A stretch of 64,000 nt of DNA, taken from Janthinobacterium fluminis. GTDB taxonomy: Bacteria > Pseudomonadota > Gammaproteobacteria > Burkholderiales > Burkholderiaceae_D. The position numbers and the translations under genes are program-made. Each line of letters starts with the position of its first letter. The first letter of the stretch is position 1. The notes beneath the pieces are model-generated. The model was not told the origin of the DNA, did no database searches, and worked only from the letters and a program-made list of their open reading frames with translations. Shown in pieces: positions 1 to 8,082 of this stretch. The stretch spans positions 1 to 64,000 of the forward strand of contig NZ_JAQQXR010000003.1 in the NCBI RefSeq assembly GCF_028595325.1, read 5' to 3'.

Positions 1-829
1 GGCGGGCGCTGCGCAGCGGCCCGCCGGCGGCCTCGCCGCCCGGCGCGGCGCGCCCGGCTGCGGCCGCGTCCGGCGCGCCGCGCCATTCGCCGCTCCACCA
101 GTCCATCCACAGCAAACGCCCGCGCCGCGCCGGCACTTGCGCGGCCAGCGCGCGCTCCAGCGTCCGCGCCTGCGCCAGCACCGCGGCCGGCGAACGCGCG
201 GCGGCGCAGTCGACACCGGGCACGCCGCCGTCCGCCAGCACGGCGCGCACCAGCCGCTCCAGCGCGCGCACGGGCGGCGCGAACGCCGCCATCGGTGGGC
301 GGCGCCGCAGCGCCTCGGCGCGCACCGCCCGCAGCGACGCCGCCATGCCGGGCAGCAGCCGGGCCAGCTCGGCGTCGGCCGCGCGCGCCTCCAGCACCAG
401 GTACAGCGCGCGCAGCAGCGCCGTGCCCGCCGGCGGGTCGTGGCCGGCGCTGCCGCGCACGGCGCGCATCGCCTGTTGCAGCGCCAGCGCGCGGTAGCGC
501 TCGATGGCGGCCGCCGCGTCCTCGCCGGCGTCGAAGGCGGCCGGCAGCCAGATGCTGTCGCCGTCCGTGGCCGGCAGCGCGGCCGCGTGCGCCGGCGCCT
601 GCCCGCGCAGCAGCAGCTTGCTCAACCAGGTGGGCGGCGCCGGCGGCTGGGCCACGCGCAGCGTGAAGCCGCGCTGGAACACGGCGCGGACCAGCAAGTC
701 CAGGCGCGGCGCCACGTCGGACAGTTGCAGCGGCGCCGCTCCGGGCGCGCGGTGGCGCCGCCACAAAGCCTGCGCGAACACGGTGGCGTGGCGCGCCGCG
801 TCGGTGATGACATCTTCCGCCTCGGCCAC
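1..829 (-). CDS. norD: NorD, nitric oxide reductase activation protein (N-terminal part, cut by window edge)
   Basis: The minus-strand frame stays open from a GTG at 829 to the window edge (276 codons). It starts seven bases after the norQ stop, so it is the next gene of the nor operon. The visible part is rich in Ala and Arg and carries no domain I can name; the VWA domain of NorD proteins lies in their C-terminal part and would be outside the window. Identification rests mainly on position after norC-norB-norQ. In the family, NorD works with the NorQ ATPase to mature the NO reductase, probably by helping insert the non-haem iron. GTG is chosen because no in-frame ATG lies between the norQ stop and the conserved-looking start. 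Confidence 0.75.
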   Translation of the reverse strand, partial: MAEAEDVITDAARHATVFAQALWRRHRAPGAAPLQLSDVAPRLDLLVRAVFQRGFTLRVAQPPAPPTWLSKLLLRGQAPAHAAALPATDGDSIWLPAAFDAGEDAAAAIERYRALALQQAMRAVRGSAGHDPPAGTALLRALYLVLEARAADAELARLLPGMAASLRAVRAEALRRRPPMAAFAPPVRALERLVRAVLADGGVPGVDCAAARSPAAVLAQARTLERALAAQVPARRGRLLWMDWWSGEWRGAPDAAAAGRAAPGGEAAGGPLRSAR

Positions 830-836
830 GCGGCGC

Positions 837-1628
837 CTAGACGAAGGTGAGGCCGACCAGGTCGCGCATCGCGCCCACCAGCGTCGGCTCGTCCGACAGC
901 GGCGCGACGATGGCGGCGTGGCAGGCCTGCTGCACCGGGATGCCGCCGGCCACCAGGCGCGCGGCGGCGATCAGCAGGCGCGTGCTGGGCACCTCGGCCA
1001 GGCCGCGGTCGTGCAGGCCGCGCAGGCGCTGCCCCAGCGACACCAGCGCGTGCGCCAGGTCGTGGCCGACGCCGCCCTCGCGCGCGACGATGGCGCTTTC
1101 GCGCTCGGGCGGCGGAAAGGCGAAGTCGAGCGCGACGAAGCGCTGGCGCGTGCTCGGCTTCATGTCCTTGAGCATGCGCTGGTAGCCCGGGTTGTACGAC
1201 ACGACCAACTGGAAGCCGGCGGCCGCCGCCACCGTTTCGCCGGTCTTGTCGATCGGCAGGATGCGGCGGTGGTCGCTCAGCGGATGCAGCACGACCACCG
1301 TGTCCTGGCGCGCCTCGACGACTTCGTCGAGATAGCACAGCGCGCCCTCGCGCACGGCGCGCGTCAGCGGGCCGTCTTGCCAGACGGTGCCGGCGTGGCC
1401 GATCAGGAAGCGCCCCACCAGATCGCTCGCGCTCAAGTCGTCGTGGCAGGAAATCGTCACCAGCGGGCGTCCCAGCCGCCACGCCATGTATTCGACGAAG
1501 CGGGTCTTGCCGCAGCCGGTGGGCCCCTTCAGCATGACGGCCAGCTGGCGCGCGTGGCACTGCTCGAACAACGCCACCTCGTTGCCGCTGGCCAGATAGT
1601 ACGGCGCGCCGCCGTCGGCCCCGTCCAC
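837..1628 (-). CDS. norQ: NorQ, MoxR/CbbQ-type AAA+ ATPase for NO reductase maturation
   Basis: This 263-aa protein belongs to the CbbQ/NirQ/NorQ group of AAA+ ATPases. Walker A is GPTGCGKT at residues 35-42 and Walker B is CYLDEV at 98-103. The Cys before the invariant Gly-Lys-Thr and the short length fit this group. These ATPases pair with a VWA protein (NorD) and remodel the target enzyme, here cytochrome c-dependent NO reductase, in the cytoplasm. The gene starts with GTG one base after the norB TGA (TGA-G-GTG), which points to translational coupling. It is followed directly by norD. Nothing is missing from the motifs. Confidence 0.93.
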   Translation of the reverse strand: MDGADGGAPYYLASGNEVALFEQCHARQLAVMLKGPTGCGKTRFVEYMAWRLGRPLVTISCHDDLSASDLVGRFLIGHAGTVWQDGPLTRAVREGALCYLDEVVEARQDTVVVLHPLSDHRRILPIDKTGETVAAAAGFQLVVSYNPGYQRMLKDMKPSTRQRFVALDFAFPPPERESAIVAREGGVGHDLAHALVSLGQRLRGLHDRGLAEVPSTRLLIAAARLVAGGIPVQQACHAAIVAPLSDEPTLVGAMRDLVGLTFV

Positions 1629-1629
1629 C

Positions 1630-2988
1630 TCAGGCGCCCCGCGCCGCCAGCCCCGCCTCGGCCAGCCCGTCCGTCTCGAAACGGGGCGCGTGGCGGAAGA
1701 AGTCGAGAATGAACAAGGCCACGCCGACGGCGAAGATCGAGGCGGTAATGACCAGCATGACGAAGTGGATCTGGATCTTCAACTGGGCGTCGAGGAAGCC
1801 CAGGCCCATGATGCGCTCCAGATAGACCTGGGCGATGCCGGCCGTGGCAAACGAGAGCGTCATGCCGAACATGCCGCCCAGTTGCAGCCAGAACGCCCAG
1901 TAGCCCATCGCCGTGCCCTCCTCCGGGCGCCGCGTCAGCGACGGCAGCGCGAAACTGATCATCGCCATGACGATCATCGCGTAGGCGCCGTAAAACGCGG
2001 CGTGGCCGTGCATCGCCGTGATCAGGGTGCCGTGGGTCCACTTGTTCACGGCGGGGAAGGTGTGCGCCAGCCCCAGCAGGCCGGCGCCGAACAGCGTGAA
2101 CACGGCGCTACCGACGGTCCAGTGCAGCGCCAGCTTGTTCGGGTGAGCCAGCCCCGAGCGGCGGATCGCCGAATAGGCGTAGATCGCCATGCCGACCAGC
2201 GCCAGCGGCTCCAGCGCGCTGAAGATGCCGCCTATCGGCAGCCAGTAGCTGGGCACGCCGACCCAGTAATAGTGGTGGGCCGTGCCGAGGATGCCGGCGA
2301 TGAAGACCAGCCCGACGATCACATACAGCCATTTCTCCATCACTTCGCGGTCGGCGCCGGACAGGCGGATCAGCAGGTAGGCGAGGAAGCCGCCCTGTAT
2401 CATTTCCCACACGCCCTCGACCCACAGGTGGATGGTCCACCAGCGGTAAAAGATCGACACCGTGTAGTTCTCATAGTGCAGCAGCGCCGGCAGATAGAGC
2501 AGCGCGGCCAGGCCCAGCCCGCCGATCAGCACGCCCTCGGTGGTGGTCAAGCGGCCGGCCTTCTTGATCGTCATGCCTATGTTGTAGAGGAACATCAGCA
2601 TGACGAGGACGATGACGAGCTTGTGCGGCAGCGGCTGCTCCAGCAACTTGTTGCCCGTGCCCCAGCGGAACAGGTAACCGACAATGGCCGTCACCCCCAT
2701 CAGCACCCACAGCACCAGCTGGACGTAGGCGATCCTGGTGCTATGCAGTTCGCCGCGCGATTCGTCCGGCACCATCCAGTAAGTCGCGCCCATGAAACCG
2801 GCCAGCACCCAGACGATCAACAAATTCGTGTGGATCACCTTGGTGACGTCGAAGGGCAGGATGTAGAGCAGCGGATCGGGGCCCAGGTACTTGGCGGCCG
2901 ACAGCAGGCCGAACACCAATTGCAGCCCGAACAGGGCCAGCGCGACGGCAAAGTACCAGTAAGCGACAGCTTGCGATTTATATCTCAT
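1630..2988 (-). CDS. norB: Nitric oxide reductase subunit B (cNorB)
   Basis: The 452-aa polytopic membrane protein is the catalytic subunit of cytochrome c NO reductase, which reduces 2 NO to N2O at a haem b3/non-haem iron centre. It shows about 12 hydrophobic segments and the family signatures: HTNLLIVW near residue 53, WWTIHLWVEGVWE near 184-196 (His and Glu ligands), GTAHHYYWVG near 235-244 and THGTLITAMHGHAAFYG near 318. No quinol-oxidising N-terminal extension of the qNor type is present, so electrons should come through NorC. The start ATG at 2988 lies 30 bases after norC. It is a heme-copper oxidase superfamily member of normal length. Confidence 0.96.
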   Translation of the reverse strand: MRYKSQAVAYWYFAVALALFGLQLVFGLLSAAKYLGPDPLLYILPFDVTKVIHTNLLIVWVLAGFMGATYWMVPDESRGELHSTRIAYVQLVLWVLMGVTAIVGYLFRWGTGNKLLEQPLPHKLVIVLVMLMFLYNIGMTIKKAGRLTTTEGVLIGGLGLAALLYLPALLHYENYTVSIFYRWWTIHLWVEGVWEMIQGGFLAYLLIRLSGADREVMEKWLYVIVGLVFIAGILGTAHHYYWVGVPSYWLPIGGIFSALEPLALVGMAIYAYSAIRRSGLAHPNKLALHWTVGSAVFTLFGAGLLGLAHTFPAVNKWTHGTLITAMHGHAAFYGAYAMIVMAMISFALPSLTRRPEEGTAMGYWAFWLQLGGMFGMTLSFATAGIAQVYLERIMGLGFLDAQLKIQIHFVMLVITASIFAVGVALFILDFFRHAPRFETDGLAEAGLAARGA

Positions 2989-3018
2989 GGCATAACTCCG
3001 GCTGGGCGATCGGTGCGG

Positions 3019-3858
3019 CTATTTGAGCGAGGACAGATAGGCCGCCAGCTGGTCGATCTGCTGCGGCGTCAAGTCCTTCGCATACGTGGTCGGCATGAAC
3101 GAGACGCCGTCGGCCGAATACATGGGGCCGGGCACCAGATGGGCGCTGGGCTCGCGCACGGATTCGCGGATATACCCGGCCAGGTCGGCGGCCTTGCCCC
3201 GGTAGCCGCCGGCGGCGAACAACTGCGCGGTGCGCCCCGCCAGGCCCGCCAGCGACGGCCCGGCCATGTTCACGCCGGGGGCGATCGAATGGCAGGCGGC
3301 GCAGGCCGGCGTGGCGCTGCGGAACACGCGCTCGCCCAGGGCGATCGGATCGTCGCCGCCGCCGGCCGGGCGGGCGGCGGGCGGCGCGCCGGCCTGGGCG
3401 CCGGCCTGGTCGGTGCCGGGAAAGGTCGCGCCGGTGACGAGGATGGGGCGCGGCGGCCAGTTCTGGTTGTCGACGTTGCTGACCCAGTCGAGGAAGGCGA
3501 TCAGGTCGCCGATGTCGCCCTCGCTCAAGTCCTGCCTGGGCATCAGGCGGCGGTGGCGCGCCTCGTCATAGAACTTGGACGGATCGCGCAGGTAAGCCGT
3601 CAAATAATTGGCGCCGCGCAGCTTGGTGATCTTGGTCAGGTCGGGCGCGTAATAGGCGCCCTCGCCGAACAGCGTGTGGCAGTTGATGCAGTTGTTCTTG
3701 TGCCAGACGTCCTTGCCGCGCGTCACTTGCGGGGTGATCTTGTCGGCGTTGGTCAGCTTGCCGAACTGGCGGTGGCTGTCGAGGGTAAGTCCGAGGAGGG
3801 CGACGCTGGCAACGAGCGTCGAGGCGATGGCGAAGAGGCGGGCTTGTCGCTTGTTCAT
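3019..3858 (-). CDS. norC: NorC, cytochrome c subunit of NO reductase, with an extra C-terminal cytochrome c domain
   Basis: The protein has 279 residues; classical NorC has about 150. Residues 8-26 form the N-terminal membrane anchor. The first haem site is CINCH at 57-61 inside the NorC signature (LFGEGAYYAPDLT), with a likely Met ligand at 106. After a Gly/Ala/Pro-rich linker (about 150-170) comes a second class I cytochrome c domain with CAACH at 186-190 and a likely Met ligand at 255 (SFMPTTY). NorC passes electrons from soluble donors to NorB. The second domain is probably a fused electron-donor cytochrome (inference). ATG at 3858 is preceded by GGGGACGGC, eight bases after the small upstream gene. 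Confidence 0.92.
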   Translation of the reverse strand: MNKRQARLFAIASTLVASVALLGLTLDSHRQFGKLTNADKITPQVTRGKDVWHKNNCINCHTLFGEGAYYAPDLTKITKLRGANYLTAYLRDPSKFYDEARHRRLMPRQDLSEGDIGDLIAFLDWVSNVDNQNWPPRPILVTGATFPGTDQAGAQAGAPPAARPAGGGDDPIALGERVFRSATPACAACHSIAPGVNMAGPSLAGLAGRTAQLFAAGGYRGKAADLAGYIRESVREPSAHLVPGPMYSADGVSFMPTTYAKDLTPQQIDQLAAYLSSLK

Positions 3859-3866
3859 GCCGTCCC

Positions 3867-3986
3867 CTACACGCTGATCGCGGGCCAGTACTTCACTGCC
3901 GTGAACGCGGCATACCCCATGGCAGCCACCATCAACAGCACCACCAGATAAGCAAACAGCTTGATCGGACCAGTCCATCGTTGCAT
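3867..3986 (-). CDS. 39-aa single-span membrane peptide heading the nor operon
   Basis: A small reading frame runs from ATG 3986 to TAG 3867, preceded by a good ribosome binding site (GGGAGG, five bases before ATG) and ending eight bases before norC. The peptide starts MQRWTGPIKLF and has one strongly hydrophobic helix at about residues 10-30 followed by VKYWPAISV. Size and topology recall small accessory subunits of haem-copper oxidases such as CcoQ/CcoH-like or CtaF-like peptides, but I recognise no family. Position and spacing argue that it is translated with norCB and may be an accessory subunit or assembly peptide of the NO reductase (inference). Confidence 0.65.
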   Translation of the reverse strand: MQRWTGPIKLFAYLVVLLMVAAMGYAAFTAVKYWPAISV

Positions 3987-4012
3987 AGTGCCTCCCATTG
4001 GAAACCATGCAA

Positions 4013-4040
4013 ATACTACCATGATGAACCGGCCGCGCAA
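4013..4040 (-). promoter_or_regulatory. Candidate sigma70-type promoter of the nor operon
   Basis: On the minus strand TTGCGC (4035-4040) and TAGTAT (4013-4018) are 16 bases apart, about 27 bases before the first nor gene. An ATCAAA half-site of the FNR/DNR type lies just upstream (4047-4052), but its partner half is not recognisable. Weak matches only. Confidence 0.3.
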
Positions 4041-4064
4041 GCGCAGTTTGATGACCCGGCGGCG

Positions 4065-5030
4065 TCAGCGCGCGCCGAAGCGGCGGCCGCAGACCAGCTC
4101 GACATGGAAGCGGGGGCGCCGTTTCGACGATTCGTAGACCTTGGCCAGGTATTCGCCGAAAATGCCCAGGCTGAGCAGCTGGACGCCGCCGAGGAAATAC
4201 ATGGGGATGACGACCGACGCCCAGCCGGGCAAGGCGTCGTCGGTGAAGATGCGCACCGCCAGCGCCCACGCCGCCAGCACGATGCTGCCCAGGGACACGG
4301 CCGCGCCGGCGCCGGTAATGAGCCGCAGCGGATAGGCGGTAAACGAGGTGATGCCCTGCCACGCCAGCGCCAGCATCTTGCTGACCGGGTATTTGGAAAC
4401 GCCGGCGTAGCGCTCCGCCCGCTCGAATTCCACGGTGGACGTCTTGAAGCCGAGCTGCAGGATGAGCGCACGCAAGAACAGGTGCGACTCGTCGTACTCG
4501 CGCAGGGTTTCCAGCGCGCGCCGGCTCATCAGGCGGTAATCGGCGTGGTTGTAGATGATCTGCGCACCCATGAAGGCGAAAAATTTGTAATAGCTTTCCG
4601 CGAAAAAGCGCTTGAAAAAGGAATCCTTGTCGCGCCGCGAGCGCACCGCAAACACGATCTCGCTGCCCTTCCGGTAAGCGTCCAGCATGGCGGGAATGAT
4701 CTCCAGATCGTCCTGCAAGTCGGCGTCGAGGCTGATCAATACATCGCCGGGCGCCGTCATCAAACCGCACAGCAGCGCATTCTGGTGGCCGCGGTTGCGG
4801 CTCAACTTGATGCCGCAGACGGCGCCGCCCTGCCGCGCATAGTCGTCGATCAACTGCCAGGTGCTGTCCCGGCTGCCGTCGTCGACATAGAAGATCGCGC
4901 TGTCGGCGGCGATGTCGCCGCTCGCCTTCATGCGGTCGAGCAAGGCGCACAAGCGGGCTGTCGTCTCCGGCAACACCTCCTGCTCGTTATAGCACGGCAG
5001 CACCAGGCCCAGAACCGGCAACTCCCTCAC
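4065..5030 (-). CDS. GT2 family glycosyltransferase (DPM1/ArnC/GtrB-like)
   Basis: About 321 aa. The N-terminal GT-A domain begins with VLGLVLPCYNE, has the nucleotide-binding DDGSRDST, the acidic ISLDADLQDD (DxD-like) and SRNRGHQNAL segments, and ends in two hydrophobic helices (about 230-300). These are features of polyisoprenyl-phosphate hexosyltransferases that load a sugar on undecaprenyl phosphate at the inner leaflet. The neighbouring GtrA-like and ArnT/PMT-like genes complete a load-flip-transfer set. The GTG at 5030 overlaps the gtrA stop as GTGA, favouring coupled translation. An ATG at 5078 would add 16 residues that merely reread gtrA. Substrate sugar unknown. Confidence 0.9.
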   Translation of the reverse strand: MRELPVLGLVLPCYNEQEVLPETTARLCALLDRMKASGDIAADSAIFYVDDGSRDSTWQLIDDYARQGGAVCGIKLSRNRGHQNALLCGLMTAPGDVLISLDADLQDDLEIIPAMLDAYRKGSEIVFAVRSRRDKDSFFKRFFAESYYKFFAFMGAQIIYNHADYRLMSRRALETLREYDESHLFLRALILQLGFKTSTVEFERAERYAGVSKYPVSKMLALAWQGITSFTAYPLRLITGAGAAVSLGSIVLAAWALAVRIFTDDALPGWASVVIPMYFLGGVQLLSLGIFGEYLAKVYESSKRRPRFHVELVCGRRFGAR

Positions 5031-5434
5031 CTTGGCCTGTTCTTGAACGTCCAAAGACCATTGACGATGTAGTTCCATATCAATACACCCAAGGTTGTCA
5101 GAATCTGGGAGGGAATCACCGGCATCCCCAGCGAAAGCAACAGCGAAAGCAGAACGACATTCAGCAACAGCCCGGCGCTGCAAGTGGCCACAAAACGCGG
5201 CGCCGTGGCGCCATGCGCGGCCGCGCTGCGAAACGTCCAGCGCGCGTTCAGCAGATAGTTCGCCAGCGCACTCAAGGCAAAACCCAGCGACGACGCCAAC
5301 ACCACGGGCAAGCCGAGAACGACGACGCCCAGCGCGGCCAGCAAATAATGCAGCGCCGTCGACAAGCCGCCGACGACGAGGAAAGCGGCCATGCTGCGGG
5401 CCGAAAGATTGCCGTCCGGCCCCAGCCTCGTCAT
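5027..5434 (-). CDS. GtrA family membrane protein
   Basis: The 135-aa protein has four hydrophobic segments and the GtrA/DPMS signature: FLVVGGLSTALHYLL near the start, a middle segment ending in ALANYLLNARWTF, and IWNYIVNGLWTFKN at the C terminus. GtrA proteins are thought to help flip or present polyprenyl-linked sugars across the inner membrane. Its ATG overlaps the stop of the upstream transferase gene (ATGA), and its own stop overlaps the GTG of the GT2 gene. The three genes therefore form one tightly coupled operon. An upstream in-frame start at 5506 is possible but would lie well inside the preceding gene. Confidence 0.88.
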   Translation of the reverse strand: MTRLGPDGNLSARSMAAFLVVGGLSTALHYLLAALGVVVLGLPVVLASSLGFALSALANYLLNARWTFRSAAAHGATAPRFVATCSAGLLLNVVLLSLLLSLGMPVIPSQILTTLGVLIWNYIVNGLWTFKNRPR

Positions 5435-6849
5435 GCGCGGCCACCTTCGCGCTCCGGCAATCCCTGCTCCATCAGCAAGATACCCAACAGCACGCAGGGA
5501 ATCCACAGCACCGGCTCGTGGTACTTGCCGCCGGACTCAAAGACCGTGTGCAGCGCAAAAAAATACCACCATCCCAAAATCAGCAAGCCCACGGCGTGCA
5601 GGCGCGCGCCGTCCAGCAGCAAAGCCGCCAGCAGCAGCCAGGCAAACAACCACCACAGATTCGACAGCAATTTGACGGCGAAATAGAGGCGGTTGTCGCG
5701 CCGCTCGCCCTGCCAGCGAAAGGTCGAGGCGACGCCGCCCGCGTCGTCGCCCATGAAGCGCGCCTGTTTCTCGACGCCCAGCCTGAAAAACGCCACGGGA
5801 TGATCACGTATCCACTGCAGCGCCAGCCGGCCGGCCGTGCTATCGAGCTCCAGCTCGCCCAGGTGCGAAAGATCGACCTCGCCCCGCGGCGTGTAACCGC
5901 CATTCGCCAGCGGATTATTGGCGCGGTACAGATTCCATCCACCGTTCGTACTGACCAGCTTGAACGCCCCCAGCGCCTGATAATTGCGCAACGCCCAAGG
6001 CGTCAGCGCCAGCGCCGCGCCGAGCACCAGGATGGCGGCGCCGCCCGCCCCCCGCCATCCCGCGCGAAGCAGCAACAGCACGGCGGCGGCGGGAATCAAC
6101 AACTGCGCGGACGGCTGCACCAGCGTGGCCGCGCCCAGCAACAGGCCGGCGCAAAACAGCAAGGCGCGCCTCGGCGACATGGCGCAGACGCCGGCCCACA
6201 CCAGCAGCGCGATGACCAGCGTCTCCTTGTCGGCCGTGCCGCTGTGGGCGACGAGATTGGGCCACAGCGCGAACAACAGCGCGGCGACGTTGGCCGCCGC
6301 CGGCGTCGCCAGCGTGCGGCTCAGGCGATGCACGCCGGCCAAGGCAAGGGCAAACACCAGCAACTGGCTGCACAACAACACCCATTCGACGGGCAGCACG
6401 CGCAGGAAAGCGCTGAGAAAAAACGCATATCCGGGCGGCCAGTAGGCCAGCGTTTCCGCCGTCTCGTAGGCGCCGCCGGCGACCAGCTTGCCGGCCAGCT
6501 CCAGATAGGTGCGCCCGTCCGACACCGGCTGCGACGGAAAGGCGAAGGCCCAGGCCAGCCGCAGCGCCACGCCTGTCAACAGGGCCGACAGCAGGCCGCT
6601 GCGCGCCGCCATCCAGCGGGCAATGCGATAGGCGGCGGGCGCCCAGCGTCCGCGCAGGCATAGCAATGCCGCGAAGACGGCGACGGCCGCCAGAGCGGCC
6701 GCGATTTCAAGGGAAGCCGGCAACGCCACCGCGCCACGGGCGAGCAACACGGCCGTGGCTGCCCAAGCGCTGGCGCACACATAGAACAGCGCATAACTGA
6801 GCCATCGGCCATCGAGCAAAGCAGACTGCGGCGCAGTTGGCGGTTTCAT
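5431..6849 (-). CDS. ArnT/PMT-like integral membrane glycosyltransferase
   Basis: About 472 aa, with 10-12 hydrophobic segments. The first periplasmic loop has the GT-C type acidic motif (PVSDGRTYLELA) and the following WPPGYAFFLSA resembles the PMT_2/GT39 family. Such enzymes take a sugar from undecaprenyl phosphate at the periplasmic face and add it to lipid A, protein or glycan. It heads the operon with gtrA and GT2 genes. I chose ATG 6849 (MKPPTAP) with GAAG upstream; an ATG at 6891 and a TTG at 6939 would extend it by hydrophilic residues. Acceptor cannot be read from the sequence. Confidence 0.8.
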   Translation of the reverse strand: MKPPTAPQSALLDGRWLSYALFYVCASAWAATAVLLARGAVALPASLEIAAALAAVAVFAALLCLRGRWAPAAYRIARWMAARSGLLSALLTGVALRLAWAFAFPSQPVSDGRTYLELAGKLVAGGAYETAETLAYWPPGYAFFLSAFLRVLPVEWVLLCSQLLVFALALAGVHRLSRTLATPAAANVAALLFALWPNLVAHSGTADKETLVIALLVWAGVCAMSPRRALLFCAGLLLGAATLVQPSAQLLIPAAAVLLLLRAGWRGAGGAAILVLGAALALTPWALRNYQALGAFKLVSTNGGWNLYRANNPLANGGYTPRGEVDLSHLGELELDSTAGRLALQWIRDHPVAFFRLGVEKQARFMGDDAGGVASTFRWQGERRDNRLYFAVKLLSNLWWLFAWLLLAALLLDGARLHAVGLLILGWWYFFALHTVFESGGKYHEPVLWIPCVLLGILLMEQGLPEREGGRA

Positions 6850-7372
6850 TTTCTTCAGCGTGGCCGGGGAGTGTTCTGTATTGAAGCACATACGGCCCGG
6901 ACTGTTTTCAGCAAACGGCTTGTAATTGAAATTGCTCAAGCTACCGCCGGACGCCGTGCCGCGCCCCAGCCTGACGATTTTTTGATGGAGATCATGGGGT
7001 GTGCGTCCACAGCGGGAGCGACGCTGTTCAAGGATTCAAAAAGCGCATGCCGCTTGCACGCGCGCGGCGGCTACACGCTGGGCGGCCTTGATCGGCAACG
7101 CGGTGGCGCCGTTCTGGTATCGCCCGTTTCCGCACCGCGAATAGCGGTCGCGATCAGCGGCCCGTTTGAGCGGGCGCAAGAGATCGGCAAAGTGCCACCT
7201 ATACGATAACAAACACCACAGCCAAGATGCCAAACAAGCGGCCGGCTCGCCCGCTACAGAAAAATATCGCATTCTCCTTGGCACACTTATGTTCCCCAGT
7301 CGCGTACTGATGGCGCCCCCATGGCAGCCTCCGGCACGCATTCTATTCGCGCAAAAAGAACAAGGAAGCATC
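6850..7372. other. 523-bp intergenic region between two divergently read genes
   Basis: The stretch separates the leftward glycosylation operon from the rightward PEP-CTERM gene. Frames open on both strands lack ribosome binding sites and look like GC-driven shadows. The part from about 7200 is A/T-richer and probably holds the PEP-CTERM promoter. TTGGCAC at 7278-7284 resembles a sigma54 -24 element but has no GC doublet at -12. Confidence 0.5.
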
Positions 7373-7960
7373 ATGAAGTCCACTCTATTTTCCACACTGG
7401 CCACCGCCTTCGTGTTCGGCGGCGGCCTGATCGGCGCCGCGGCGCAGGCCGAAACGCAATCAGTTTTCTATCAGCACCTGAACTCAACCGCCGTGATCGC
7501 CAACCCGCTGCTGGCGAACGACACGCTGTTTATCGACACCTTCACCCCGGAGCGCGGCGCGCTGCGGCAGATCACGACGTTCACCGTCGGCGCGGGCGTC
7601 ACCTCGTTTACCGGGCACGCCGCCTGGCTGGTGAGCACGCCGGCGGACGCCGGGCCGCGTCTGGTCGGCGTCAATATCGACCTGTTCGACACCAGCAATA
7701 CGCTGATCCAATCCGATAGTTTCGCCGGCGTGCTGGCGGGTTTCGCCCACTCGACCATCAGCGGCCTGCTGGGGCCGGGCACCTACACCCTGGTCGCCAC
7801 CGGCACCGGGCAGCGCGACTCGTCGCTGGACATCTCGCTGACGCTGGCGGTGCCGGAGCCCGCAACCTATACGATGCTGCTGGCCGGCCTGGGCATCGTC
7901 GGTTATGCACTGCGGCGCCGGATCGGCCGCGGCAGTGCCGGGGCGGCGCCACAAAGCTAG
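7373..7960 (+). CDS. FxDxF-type PEP-CTERM sorting-domain protein
   Basis: A 195-aa secreted protein. A signal peptide (about 1-26, ending GAAAQA) is followed by a beta-rich domain with FIDTF near residue 57, the FxDxF hallmark of one PEP-CTERM subfamily. The C terminus has the sorting signal VPEPATY (about 162), a hydrophobic helix and an Arg cluster (LRRRIGRG). PEP-CTERM proteins are processed by exosortase EpsH/XrtA and exported with exopolysaccharide in biofilm-forming Gram-negatives; no exosortase gene is in this window. ATG 7373 is preceded by AAGGAAG. The biological function of the mature domain is unknown. Confidence 0.9.
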   Translation: MKSTLFSTLATAFVFGGGLIGAAAQAETQSVFYQHLNSTAVIANPLLANDTLFIDTFTPERGALRQITTFTVGAGVTSFTGHAAWLVSTPADAGPRLVGVNIDLFDTSNTLIQSDSFAGVLAGFAHSTISGLLGPGTYTLVATGTGQRDSSLDISLTLAVPEPATYTMLLAGLGIVGYALRRRIGRGSAGAAPQS

Positions 7961-7989
7961 TTGCGTCTGTTGACCTGCGCGTTCAACGT

Positions 7990-8018
7990 CTGCCCTTCGG
8001 AAACGAAAAGAAGGGCAG
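7990..8018. terminator. Hairpin between convergent genes
   Basis: CTGCCCTTC and GAAGGGCAG form a perfect 9-bp stem with an 11-base loop, 30 bases after the PEP-CTERM stop and before the end of the convergent LysR gene. There is no clear T-run on either strand, so termination is only suspected. Confidence 0.35.
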
Positions 8019-8082
8019 GCAGGCCAACGTGCGCCATAAAGCCCATCCACAGTAGCGCCGCATCGAACATCGCCGGCGCCGA

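Noticed and set aside
4047-4052. FNR/DNR box for the nor operon
   Set aside because: Only one half-site is visible and its distance to the -10 element does not suit class II activation.
5031-5078. ATG 5078 as start of the GT2 gene
   Set aside because: It would create a 52-base overlap with gtrA, without a ribosome binding site; the GTG in GTGA is more plausible.
7278-7294. TTGGCAC resembling a sigma54 -24 element before the PEP-CTERM gene
   Set aside because: The required GC doublet at the -12 position is absent (TT instead).
6871-7404. Open frames on both strands between the glycosylation operon and the PEP-CTERM gene
   Set aside because: No ribosome binding sites, atypical composition and mutual overlap; best explained as chance frames in GC-rich DNA.
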